Position numbers and translations under genes: made by a program. The notes under the pieces are model-generated. The model was not told the origin of the DNA and searched no databases. It saw only the letters and a program-made list of their open reading frames with translations. Source: Paenibacillus planticolens (GTDB lineage Bacteria; Bacillota; Bacilli; Paenibacillales; NBRC-103111). From it: 64,000 nt of DNA. The DNA lies in NCBI RefSeq assembly GCF_013141725.1, contig NZ_WHNZ01000085.1, positions 1 to 64,000 of the forward strand, read 5' to 3'. Every line of letters starts with the position of its first letter. The stretch's first letter is position 1. Shown here one piece after another: positions 1 through 6,904 of this stretch.

Positions 1-79
1 TTTGACGGGGTGAGATTGGCGCTGTTGAATACCAGCGACTCTTGCCGGCTATGATCGTGCTAGCCGCTGACCAGCAAAT

Positions 80-115
80 AAAAAAGGACGAAGCAGAAAC
101 CTGTCTCGTCCTTTT
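80..115. terminator. Rho-independent terminator
   Basis: Arms AGGACGA and TCGTCCT enclose a 13-base loop. There is an A-run on the left and a T-run on the right, so it can work in both directions. It closes the small minus-strand gene at 118-273 and could also end whatever reads in from the left edge. Confidence 0.75.
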
Positions 116-117
116 CT

Positions 118-273
118 CTACTCCCGATCGCCCGTCGAAAAGGCGCTCTTGATATTGTCCATAATTTCCTCGACCGCTTCACTTACCATATCCGTTGGCG
201 TTGTATCTTCTTCCTCCGGTTTAGTCGGAATCGTGTCGTTGCAGACGTGTTCGAAATAATGACTTTTATCCAT
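118..273 (-). CDS. Small acidic hypothetical protein (51 aa)
   Basis: This short frame runs from ATG to TAG and is preceded by GGAGG seven bases before the ATG, the best evidence that it is translated. The product starts MDKSHYFEHV and is rich in Glu, Asp and Thr, with a PEEEDTTP stretch. It has no membrane segment or signal peptide and no family I recognise. A terminator follows directly, so it looks monocistronic. It is divergent from kduI. Function unknown. Confidence 0.6.
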   Translation of the reverse strand: MDKSHYFEHVCNDTIPTKPEEEDTTPTDMVSEAVEEIMDNIKSAFSTGDRE

Positions 274-361
274 AGGCTAACCTCCTGTAGGCTTGTTGTT
301 TCCTTAATCGTCACCCTTTATTCACCCATTGCGGACGATTTGAACCATCTGCCGAAAACAC

Positions 362-410
362 TTGCTTAATCCTCATGATTGGAGTAAATTAAACCTATAT
401 GAACCTATAT
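362..410 (+). promoter_or_regulatory. Candidate kduI promoter with direct-repeat operator
   Basis: TTGCTT (362-367), a 17-base spacer and TAAATT (385-390) resemble a sigma-A promoter. Two exact copies of AACCTATAT (392-400 and 402-410) lie where transcription would start. Tandem repeats here would suit the DeoR-family regulator encoded in the same operon. The promoter match is moderate and the operator role is inferred. Confidence 0.4.
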
Positions 411-446
411 CAACTCAAATAAACCGTACCAAGGAGCGATTATCAC

Positions 447-1280
447 ATGGATATCCGTTACGCATCACACCCGAATGAAGTTAAACAATTTGACACAGAA
501 CGCCTGCAAGCTGAGTTCCAAATCAACGCTTTGTTTGCGCCGAACGAAATTAAACTAGTATATTCCCACGTTGACCGTTTTATCATCGGCGGCGTGCTTC
601 CAACGACCAACACCCTTCAACTGCAAGCGGACAAGAAAGAAATGGCGGCTGATTACTTCTTAGAGCGTCGCGAAATCGGTATCATTAACGTTGGCGGCCG
701 CGGTACCATTACAGTTGACGGCACTGCGTACAACATGGATTCCAAAGATTGCATTTACATCGGCCTTGGCGCGAAAGATATTACATTTGCTAGCGAAAAT
801 GCAGCTGAACCTGCCAAATTCTACTTCAACTCAACGCCTGCTCACAAAACATACCCAACTGTAAAAGCGGCGATTAGCGAAGCTACTCCGGCTCACCTGG
901 GCAGCATCAATACATCCAATGAGCGTACAATCTACAAATACATTCACTTGGACGGCATTCAAAGCTGTCAACTCGTTATGGGGATGACGCTTCTGAAACC
1001 AGGCAATATGTGGAACACAATGCCATCTCACACGCATAACCGCCGTTCCGAAGTTTACTTCTACTTCGACATGCCGGAAGATGCGGTTGTTTTCCACATG
1101 ATGGGCGAGCCGCAACAAACGCGTCACGTCGTTATGCGCAATGAGCAAGCTATCATTTCCCCAAGCTGGTCCATCCACAGCGGCGTAGGCACGAACAACT
1201 ACACATTCATTTGGGGCATGGCCGGCGAAAATCAAATGTTCGACGATATGGACGCCGTGGCTATGAAAGATTTAAAATAA
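447..1280 (+). CDS. kduI: 5-keto-4-deoxyuronate isomerase (KduI)
   Basis: KduI converts 4-deoxy-L-threo-5-hexosulose uronate, from unsaturated pectin or glycosaminoglycan fragments, to 3-deoxy-D-glycero-2,5-hexodiulosonate in the cytoplasm. At 277 residues it has the family's usual length. The cupin metal site is visible as HTH at 195-197, E202 and H244, matching within one residue the zinc ligands known for the E. coli enzyme. AGGAG lies eleven bases before the ATG. It is the first gene of a four-gene operon with a DeoR regulator, KduD and an epimerase, so it probably begins unsaturated uronate breakdown. Confidence 0.95.
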   Translation: MDIRYASHPNEVKQFDTERLQAEFQINALFAPNEIKLVYSHVDRFIIGGVLPTTNTLQLQADKKEMAADYFLERREIGIINVGGRGTITVDGTAYNMDSKDCIYIGLGAKDITFASENAAEPAKFYFNSTPAHKTYPTVKAAISEATPAHLGSINTSNERTIYKYIHLDGIQSCQLVMGMTLLKPGNMWNTMPSHTHNRRSEVYFYFDMPEDAVVFHMMGEPQQTRHVVMRNEQAIISPSWSIHSGVGTNNYTFIWGMAGENQMFDDMDAVAMKDLK

Positions 1281-1315
1281 TCGGTAATCTCTCTTTTGGA
1301 AAGTGATGATCATCG

Positions 1316-2071
1316 ATGAATCCTTTACGCAGGTACGAAACCATTATGGAAATACTCCTGGCGCAGAAAGAAGTTACCGTTAACGAGCTTAGCGAACGAC
1401 TGGATGTAACAGGCAAAACAATACGTGAAGACTTGGCCAAGCTGGAGGAAAAAGGGCTGCTCGTCCGCATTCATGGCGGCGCCATGCTCGCCCAAAGCGA
1501 TCAGCTTGGCATTCTCTCGGCGAAAGAGCCAATTGTTAAACACGCCGATCAGAAATCGGAAATTGCGACAATCGCTCTGCGCTACATTCAGCAGCGGGAC
1601 ATCATTGCCCTCGACGGCGGCAGCACAACGCTTGAAATTGCCAGGCGGCTGGACAATCAGCCGCTTACAGTTGTGACCAATGATTTATATATTATTTCCG
1701 AGCTCCTGCCTAAGGAAGAAATCCGGCTCGTTGTTCCCGGCGGGTACAGAACCCGTAACATGCTTGTGGGTCCTGAGGCCGTTGCTTATGTAAATTCGCT
1801 GAACATACAGAAATCGTTCATTTCTGCAACCGGCGTTCATCTTCAGCACGGCTTTACCATTTATACGAGTGATCACGCCGATTACAAACGTGCGTTGATC
1901 GCGTCCAGCGCAACCGTCTATGGCGTTGCCGATCATTACAAATTCGGCCAGTGCGCTTTACGCACGTTCGCTTCTTTATCTGAGGTCGCCATGATTATAA
2001 CCGACAGCAATCTGCCCGCAGAAACGGCCAAGCAGTACCGTGACGCCGGCATTCAAATCGTCACTCATTAG
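1316..2071 (+). CDS. DeoR-family transcriptional regulator
   Basis: The 251-residue protein has an N-terminal winged helix with the DeoR signature around residues 20-58 (VNELSERLDVTGKTIREDL, then IHGGA). The C-terminal sugar-phosphate sensor fold carries DGGSTT and VVTNDL. DeoR proteins usually repress and are released by a phosphorylated sugar intermediate. It sits 35 bases after kduI and 18 before kduD, so it likely regulates this uronate operon and itself. Uronate operons in Bacillus commonly use LacI-type KdgR, so a DeoR protein here is a variation. The ribosome site (GGAAAG) is weak. Confidence 0.88.
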   Translation: MNPLRRYETIMEILLAQKEVTVNELSERLDVTGKTIREDLAKLEEKGLLVRIHGGAMLAQSDQLGILSAKEPIVKHADQKSEIATIALRYIQQRDIIALDGGSTTLEIARRLDNQPLTVVTNDLYIISELLPKEEIRLVVPGGYRTRNMLVGPEAVAYVNSLNIQKSFISATGVHLQHGFTIYTSDHADYKRALIASSATVYGVADHYKFGQCALRTFASLSEVAMIITDSNLPAETAKQYRDAGIQIVTH

Positions 2072-2089
2072 TGAAAAGGAGTATCTTTC

Positions 2090-2842
2090 ATGACACTTTT
2101 TAATTTAGCAGGAAAAACAGCCTTCGTAACCGGTGCTTCCGGCGGCCTGGGCCAAGCGATGGCTATCGGTCTTGCCGAAGCTGGCGCTAACGTCATTGCC
2201 GTATCCTCTTCCGAAAGCGTGCAAACGGTTGAAGCGATCCGTGCATTAGGCGGCAAAGCTGAGCTAATCGCAGCGGATTTAAGCAACGAAGACATCCTTG
2301 AGGATGTTGTTAATAAAGCTGTCGGCATTTACGGCGGCATCGATATTCTTGTGAACAACGCCGGAATCATCCGTCGTACGCCAGCTGTCGATCATGCGCG
2401 TCAAGATTGGCACGACGTCATCGACCTGAACTTAAACTCCGCTTTCTTCCTGTGCCAGTTGATCGGCCGTCATATGATCGAGCGCGGCAGCGGCAAAATC
2501 GTGAACATTGCTTCCATGCTGACTTACCAAGGCGGCATCAATGTACCGGGCTATACGGCAAGCAAGCATGCGATCGCAGGCGTTACGAAAGCTTTGGCGA
2601 ACGAATGGGCAGGCAAAGGCATCCAAGTCAACGCCATCGCGCCAGGTTACATGACGACGAATAACACAGCGCCAATCCTCAAAGATGAGAAGCGCACACA
2701 GTCTATTACAGAGCGTATCCCGGCAGGACGGTGGGGCTCGCCGGAAGATTTGAAAGGACCCGTTGTGTTCTTGTCCTCGGACGCTTCCGATTACATGAAC
2801 GGTCACGTTTTATGCGTGGACGGCGGATGGATGGCGAGATAA
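2090..2842 (+). CDS. kduD: 2-dehydro-3-deoxy-D-gluconate 5-dehydrogenase (KduD), SDR family
   Basis: KduD reduces the product of KduI, 2,5-diketo-3-deoxygluconate, to 2-keto-3-deoxygluconate using NAD(P)H. The classical short-chain dehydrogenase motifs are present: GASGGLG at 15-21, NNAG near 89-92, and the catalytic set S142, Y155 and K159 (YTASK). Its 250 residues are typical. AAGGAGT precedes the ATG. Its position one gene after kduI supports KduD over other SDRs, although 2-deoxy-D-gluconate dehydrogenases are very close relatives. No KDG kinase or aldolase is in the window. Confidence 0.9.
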   Translation: MTLFNLAGKTAFVTGASGGLGQAMAIGLAEAGANVIAVSSSESVQTVEAIRALGGKAELIAADLSNEDILEDVVNKAVGIYGGIDILVNNAGIIRRTPAVDHARQDWHDVIDLNLNSAFFLCQLIGRHMIERGSGKIVNIASMLTYQGGINVPGYTASKHAIAGVTKALANEWAGKGIQVNAIAPGYMTTNNTAPILKDEKRTQSITERIPAGRWGSPEDLKGPVVFLSSDASDYMNGHVLCVDGGWMAR

Positions 2843-3673
2843 ATGGGTATCGGTACGCTAGCTCATGCCGTCGGCCATCTTCCACTGAACCAATTAACAG
2901 AGAAGCTACGCGGACGGGGCATTGACTTCGTACAATTGGCTCTCAGCAAAGCCATCAGCGATATCGACACAAGCCTGGGCAAGCTTAGTCCAGGTCTCGC
3001 CAATCATATTGGCGAACAGTTCCAGCGCGCCGGTATCCGCATTGGCGTTCTTGGCTGCTATATCAATCCGATTCACCCGGATCCGCAGCAGCGGCGCTAC
3101 GAAATCAACCGGTTCAAAGAGCACCTGCGGTACGCCAGAGATTTCGGAACGTCCATTGTCGCCACAGAAACGGCAGACTTGACGACATACCTGTCGCAAG
3201 ATGCGGAGCGATATGAAGCCATCGGTTGGGAGCTGCTCAAGGAAACGGTTGAGGAACTGGCCGAGGAAGCGGAGCGCTGGGGCGTTCACATCGGACTTGA
3301 GCCCGTTTTCACTCACACGTTATCCAGCAAAGAAAAAATGGTACGCATCATGGAAGAAATCCCGTCGAGCAACTTAGGGGTTGTCTTTGATCCTGTGAAC
3401 CTGCTCCCCCCTGCTGCTGTGGATGATCAAGAAGATTTCTTGGCTGGGGCCTTTGCAGCTTTCGGCGACCGCATCGTTCTTGCTCATTTGAAGGATGTTG
3501 TCGTTCGTGACGGCAAGTTGGAAGCGGTACGCTCCGGACAAGGCATTTTCCAAACCCAGTCGTTCCTGGAACAACTCCACCGGGTTAAACCGGGTATCGA
3601 CATTTCTTTGGAACAGCTTTCCCATGAAACCATTGACAGCACCGTTCAATATGTAAGAAGCCTTATCCATTAA
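2843..3673 (+). CDS. Sugar phosphate isomerase/epimerase, TIM-barrel family
   Basis: This 276-residue protein belongs to the xylose-isomerase-like TIM-barrel superfamily that includes hydroxypyruvate isomerases and sugar epimerases. Metal-ligand-like acidic positions appear in the GLEPVF segment and in FDPVN, and LAHLKDV resembles the usual His-containing strand. The ATG directly abuts the kduD stop codon, so translation is probably coupled. Its place at the operon's end suggests an accessory isomerisation feeding uronates or related sugars into the Kdu route. The exact substrate cannot be read from sequence. Confidence 0.75.
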   Translation: MGIGTLAHAVGHLPLNQLTEKLRGRGIDFVQLALSKAISDIDTSLGKLSPGLANHIGEQFQRAGIRIGVLGCYINPIHPDPQQRRYEINRFKEHLRYARDFGTSIVATETADLTTYLSQDAERYEAIGWELLKETVEELAEEAERWGVHIGLEPVFTHTLSSKEKMVRIMEEIPSSNLGVVFDPVNLLPPAAVDDQEDFLAGAFAAFGDRIVLAHLKDVVVRDGKLEAVRSGQGIFQTQSFLEQLHRVKPGIDISLEQLSHETIDSTVQYVRSLIH

Positions 3674-3675
3674 AA

Positions 3676-3716
3676 TAAGCCCCGCTCGCCCTGATTAGGG
3701 AGATCCGGGGCTTTGT
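3676..3716. terminator. Bidirectional terminator between converging operons
   Basis: AAGCCCCG (3677-3684) pairs with CGGGGCTT (3706-3713) and is followed by a T-rich tract. It ends the kdu operon and, read the other way, the GlcG-like gene whose stop codon lies beside it. Confidence 0.85.
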
Positions 3717-3717
3717 T

Positions 3718-4191
3718 TTATTTTTTGATATCAGGATCAGTCATCACTTCATATTCATCGCCTAAATAACACTGCAAAGCCTTAAGCACCGCGACGCCTA
3801 CGGCAATGTCATCCTCGCCGGCACCTCCGCTGACACCGACTCCCCCAATGACACAGCCATTCACGACAATCGGGAATCCTCCGACAAAAATAGCAAACTT
3901 TCCGGGCATCATGGCATGTATGCCAAACGCCTCGCCATGAATCGTCGCCGGTCCTCCGGGCTGATTGAACAAATGCGTCGAGCGCCGATGACCGCTTGCT
4001 GTAAAAGCTTTCGCCATCGCCATTTCAGGGCTCGTGTTGCGAGCGCCATTCATTCGTTCCAAGGCGATTACATAGCCGCCATCGTCTACGATACATATCG
4101 TTTCTGCCGCATTAGCCTCTATAGCGGCTTGTATGCCTGCAAAAATCATAACCCGCGCTTCTTCAAGTTCCAGCTTAAAAACCGACTTCAT
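3718..4191 (-). CDS. GlcG/HbpS-family heme-binding-like protein (DUF336)
   Basis: The 157-residue product matches the GlcG/HbpS family: an amphipathic N-terminal helix, then VDDGGYVIALERM, and a Gly-rich C-terminal core (VIGGVGVSGG) near residues 110-125. Members bind heme or cobalamin in some species, or sit in glycolate and corrinoid loci, but most are uncharacterised. I chose the internal ATG because AGGGAGGGG lies seven to ten bases upstream; a longer in-frame extension has no such site. The gene stands alone and its function remains open. Confidence 0.8.
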   Translation of the reverse strand: MKSVFKLELEEARVMIFAGIQAAIEANAAETICIVDDGGYVIALERMNGARNTSPEMAMAKAFTASGHRRSTHLFNQPGGPATIHGEAFGIHAMMPGKFAIFVGGFPIVVNGCVIGGVGVSGGAGEDDIAVGVAVLKALQCYLGDEYEVMTDPDIKK

Positions 4192-4293
4192 GCGTAGTTC
4201 CCCTCCCTGCTGCTTGTCGACACATGATGACGTGAATTTTGAGTCTCCTCCTTCCATTCATATGGAAATGTGCAGTTTTTATGTTCGCGCAAT

Positions 4294-4337
4294 AAAAAAG
4301 CCTATCCGGCTTTTCACAAGTCCGAATAGGCTTTTTT
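4294..4337. terminator. Terminator of the 4342-4560 gene
   Basis: Perfect 12-base arms AAAAAAGCCTAT and ATAGGCTTTTTT surround a 20-base loop. It lies just after the stop of the minus-strand gene and 100 bases upstream of the GlcG-like gene, which it insulates. Confidence 0.85.
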
Positions 4338-4341
4338 GCAC

Positions 4342-4560
4342 TTATTTGTTAGGTTGTTGCCGAACGACGCGAACAGGCCGCTCCACCCAATTATCGCGTT
4401 TCATTGGCCGAACTTGATTAATGGGGTTGGCATAATCAATTTCCGGGTTTTTGCCTTCTTCCCTCGCCTCCTCAGCCAGCTTCTCCTTATAACCCGTTCC
4501 AGGTGCCGGCCCACCGCCGCCATTCCGCTTTCCCTTATTCCAAACTCTGTTCTTGCTCAT
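4342..4560 (-). CDS. Small basic hypothetical protein (72 aa)
   Basis: The frame starts at an ATG with GGAG eight bases upstream and ends against a strong terminator. The product is very polar: an N-terminal KNRVWNKGKRNGGGG stretch, a central acidic helix (KLAEEAREEGK) and a basic C-terminus. No signal peptide, transmembrane segment or catalytic motif is seen. The composition recalls small spore-associated or nucleic-acid-binding proteins, but I see no specific signature. Confidence 0.6.
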   Translation of the reverse strand: MSKNRVWNKGKRNGGGGPAPGTGYKEKLAEEAREEGKNPEIDYANPINQVRPMKRDNWVERPVRVVRQQPNK

Positions 4561-4658
4561 TTCACCACTCCATTTTAGGTTTAAGTGTAATGGCAAGAAG
4601 AGAAAAACGCAAATAATTACTTAGAAATGGCACAGCATTCAGCAGTCATATAAATCCA

Positions 4659-5666
4659 TTACCCCTTCAGTTCAAACACTTCTGCAAGCAATCGATACGA
4701 GTGTATTCTCGCCGCCACATCATGAATAGGTGACACAACCATAATTTCATCGGCTTGATAGGCTTCGTTCAGCTTAAGCATTTCCGCTTTCACTTGCTCC
4801 GGCGTGCCGACGATCCGCTTATGCTGGCGATCTTGGATCATAGCCAGATCCCCTGGTGTGTAGGGATAATTCATCGCTGTTTCAACGGATGGAAAAGACG
4901 GCAGCAGTGCGCCGCGGCCAAGCGACAGGAAAAACAAATCCGTGCTTGTAGCCAGACGCTTCGCCTCCTCTTCCGTATCCGCACAAATAACCATAATCGC
5001 CGCTAACGAATGAGCTTGTTCATTCAAAATCGACGGCTTGAAATGCTCGCGATAAATCCGCAAGGCCTGTTCGCAATCCGCATTGCCAAAAAACTGCGCA
5101 AAGCCAAAAGCAGCCCCTTTATCCGCCGCAATTCGGGCACTGTCGTAGGAAGAACCGAGCAGCCAAATCTCGGGTGCAGTTGAAATGACCGGAGATGCGT
5201 GCAGGGCCGCGAAACGGTGATTCGCCGGCAGCGCATCATATAAATAACCCGTCAGATCAGCAACCTGCTGCGGGTATTGGTCTACGCTCGTGTATTTCCC
5301 CTCTTGCAGTGCGCGCGTTGATATCGGCATCCCGCCGGGAGCGCGTCCGAGTCCGACGTCAATCCGCCCCGGGTGCAGCGCCTCCAACAAGCGGAAATTT
5401 TCAGCTACTTTATAAGCGCTGTAATGAGGCAGCATGATGCCGCCTGATCCTAATCGTATCCGATTCGTTTTGGCGGCCAAATGTGCGATAAGCACCTCTG
5501 GGCTTGAGTGTGCGAGCGCCTGCGAGGCGTGATGCTCCGATACCCAATACCGGGTGTATCCCAATTTGTCTGCCTCTTGGGCCAGCTCCGTCGTTTCAGC
5601 CAGCGCATGTGCCGCTGTGCGACCTTCCCCTATTTGTGATTGGTCCAAAATACCCAATTTCAACAT
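4659..5666 (-). CDS. Luciferase-like (LLM class) flavin-dependent oxidoreductase
   Basis: The 335-residue protein has features of the bacterial luciferase-like TIM-barrel group: GYTRYWVSEHH near residues 36-46, RIRLGSGGIMLPHYS near 70-84 and GRIDVGLGRAPG near 100-111. Close relatives such as the Bacillus YvbT/YhbW proteins use FMNH2 or F420, but their substrates are mostly unknown. AGAGGTGATT lies just before the ATG. The gene is single, with no flavin reductase partner nearby. Confidence 0.85.
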   Translation of the reverse strand: MLKLGILDQSQIGEGRTAAHALAETTELAQEADKLGYTRYWVSEHHASQALAHSSPEVLIAHLAAKTNRIRLGSGGIMLPHYSAYKVAENFRLLEALHPGRIDVGLGRAPGGMPISTRALQEGKYTSVDQYPQQVADLTGYLYDALPANHRFAALHASPVISTAPEIWLLGSSYDSARIAADKGAAFGFAQFFGNADCEQALRIYREHFKPSILNEQAHSLAAIMVICADTEEEAKRLATSTDLFFLSLGRGALLPSFPSVETAMNYPYTPGDLAMIQDRQHKRIVGTPEQVKAEMLKLNEAYQADEIMVVSPIHDVAARIHSYRLLAEVFELKG

Positions 5667-5713
5667 CGTTAATCACCTCTTCACTAACTGTAACACAAAC
5701 AAGCACAGAATAG

Positions 5714-5749
5714 CAAAAAAAACAGCCAAGCTCGATATCTTGACTGTTT
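5714..5749 (-). terminator. Terminator after the HPr-like gene
   Basis: Read on the minus strand, AACAGTCAAG pairs with CTTGGCTGTT (one G-T wobble) and an unbroken T8 follows. It ends the two-gene transcript from 6326. Confidence 0.8.
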
Positions 5750-5761
5750 GCAACGATTCTT

Positions 5762-6085
5762 TTATTGCGCTACCCGGGAGCGCTTTAGTGTATAGCGTGA
5801 CGGCAATCTATATATTCGTTGACGCCGCTCTTCATTTTGCAAAAATACGGATACCGCTGTGAACGCTTCCTGCGCATCCGCCCCATCTACCAGCAGCTTA
5901 ATCGTTTCGTGCGCGCCAAGCGAAAGGCTTAATGTCACTACGCCCAATAGTCCCTTGGCATTCAGCAACTCCCCCTTCGTGCCTACATAAATTTGACTGG
6001 AATAGCGGCTAGCAATCGCGACGAAATTCAAAACTTGATCTATCGTCCAAGGACGATACATTTCAAATGACCACTCAATTTTCAA
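5762..6085 (-). CDS. HPr-like protein lacking the phosphorylation sites
   Basis: The 107-residue product aligns by eye with phosphocarrier HPr, especially AKGLLGVVTLSLSLGAHE and VDGADAQEAFTAVS against the second half of Bacillus HPr. The active-site His loop (GIHARP in HPr) reads YRPW with no histidine. The regulatory Ser46 position reads KGLLG instead of KSIMG, so neither PTS phosphorylation nor HprK control looks possible. I chose the TTG start because AAGGAGGAG lies six bases before it; an ATG 24 bases upstream precedes that site. It shares a transcript with the gene at 6111-6326. A binding or decoy role is inferred. Confidence 0.7.
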   Translation of the reverse strand: MKIEWSFEMYRPWTIDQVLNFVAIASRYSSQIYVGTKGELLNAKGLLGVVTLSLSLGAHETIKLLVDGADAQEAFTAVSVFLQNEERRQRIYRLPSRYTLKRSRVAQ

Positions 6086-6110
6086 GGTGTTCTCCTCCTT
6101 GTTGTGCAAT

Positions 6111-6326
6111 TTAAAAAATCGGAATCCGATACTTGTCTCCCTCTTCGGAGTAAAGGTGTGCTTCAGAGCTGAACAGATCGATTTGCAGCGGCGGGTTTTG
6201 AATCGCGTTTAACGTAATTTTGTTGTGCTTTAGCGCAGTCAGCAAGGATGGGATCAGCTTATGATCCGTCCCCATTAAGTTCACGACGACATGGACGTCA
6301 TTATACGAAATGTTTGTACGATTCAT
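6111..6326 (-). CDS. Hypothetical protein (71 aa), first gene of leader-controlled pair
   Basis: The ATG is preceded by GGAGG at ten bases. The product is a small soluble protein (MNRTNISYNDV...) with predicted alternating strands and helices, no membrane segment and no family I know. Its stop is 25 bases before the TTG start of the HPr-like gene, so the two form an operon. Upstream is a strong promoter and a long leader with a terminator-like hairpin, suggesting conditional expression. Confidence 0.65.
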   Translation of the reverse strand: MNRTNISYNDVHVVVNLMGTDHKLIPSLLTALKHNKITLNAIQNPPLQIDLFSSEAHLYSEEGDKYRIPIF

Positions 6327-6350
6327 TACAGCAAAACCTCCATTTCATAA

Positions 6351-6482
6351 AATAAAAAAAGCATGGACTCAGCATCCACGCTTCCGGTTTTCCGGTCAGA
6401 ATTAGATTTCATTAAATTCCAATAAGTTTACTATGAATTAACTGTTGTTTGTATTTTAACACTGTCGCTCACCATTTGTCAA
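6351..6482 (-). promoter_or_regulatory. Sigma-A promoter and leader with terminator-like hairpin
   Basis: On the minus strand TTGACA (6482-6477), exactly 17 bases and TTAAAA (6459-6454) form a near-consensus promoter. Its leader contains a CCGG-AAAA-CCGG hairpin (6395-6384), then an 8-bp stem (6382-6375 with 6367-6360) and T7, a terminator shape, all before the ribosome site of the 6111-6326 gene. The layout fits attenuation or an RNA switch. I recognise no known riboswitch class. Confidence 0.6.
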
Positions 6483-6568
6483 CCGCCTCAATGGCGATAC
6501 AAATTGTTTATTTTCGCAGGTGCTGCCAGAAATAGACAATATCTCTCAATTTACACCTCTACCAAAAA

Positions 6569-6598
6569 TTGGCGTTTAATGATAGTTTAAGATATACA
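6569..6598 (+). promoter_or_regulatory. Candidate promoter of the 6621 gene
   Basis: TTGGCG (6569-6574), an 18-base spacer and TATACA (6593-6598) lie 22 bases before the ATG at 6621. Confidence 0.45.
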
Positions 6599-6620
6599 TC
6601 AAAGCGAGGGAGAGATCTCA

Positions 6621-6815
6621 ATGAGAACCATTTATGAGAATTACCGAGGCTTTAAAATTTGCAAAGAAGAGAGCACCTATAATGCCATTTCTTCAGACCA
6701 TGTTGTTTTCAGCCGCTGGCAGCTGAGTCAAGTCTTGGATACAGTTGATCAATATGTGGATATTACCGATCACAACTCGTCAACAGATACCGAATTTGGT
6801 TTGCCCCAAAACTAA
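6621..6815 (+). CDS. Small hypothetical protein (64 aa)
   Basis: GAGGGAGAG precedes the ATG at a good distance and a strong terminator follows the stop, so this is probably a real single gene. The product (MRTIYENYRGFKICKEE...) looks like a compact alpha/beta protein with several aromatics and an acidic end. No known domain is recognised. Confidence 0.6.
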   Translation: MRTIYENYRGFKICKEESTYNAISSDHVVFSRWQLSQVLDTVDQYVDITDHNSSTDTEFGLPQN

Positions 6816-6850
6816 ACTTAATCATAGCTACTTACTTCGTATGCAAAAGA

Positions 6851-6878
6851 AACCTAGCGGTATTCTTACCGCTAGGTT
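6851..6878. terminator. Strong bidirectional terminator
   Basis: Perfect 12-base arms AACCTAGCGGTA and TACCGCTAGGTT have only four bases between them. It serves both the gene at 6621 and the end of the ABC importer/histidine kinase cluster on the other strand. Confidence 0.85.
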
Positions 6879-6904
6879 CTTTATCTAGCAGACTAACTCA
6901 GGCC

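Noticed and set aside
1..54. Seventeen codons open from the left edge to a TGA, possibly the end of an upstream gene
   Set aside because: Too short to identify or to tell from chance, although a terminator follows.
6351..6482. Interpretation of the leader as a T-box, SAM, preQ1 or cyclic-di-GMP riboswitch
   Set aside because: None of the diagnostic conserved loops of these classes is present; kept only as an unclassified leader.
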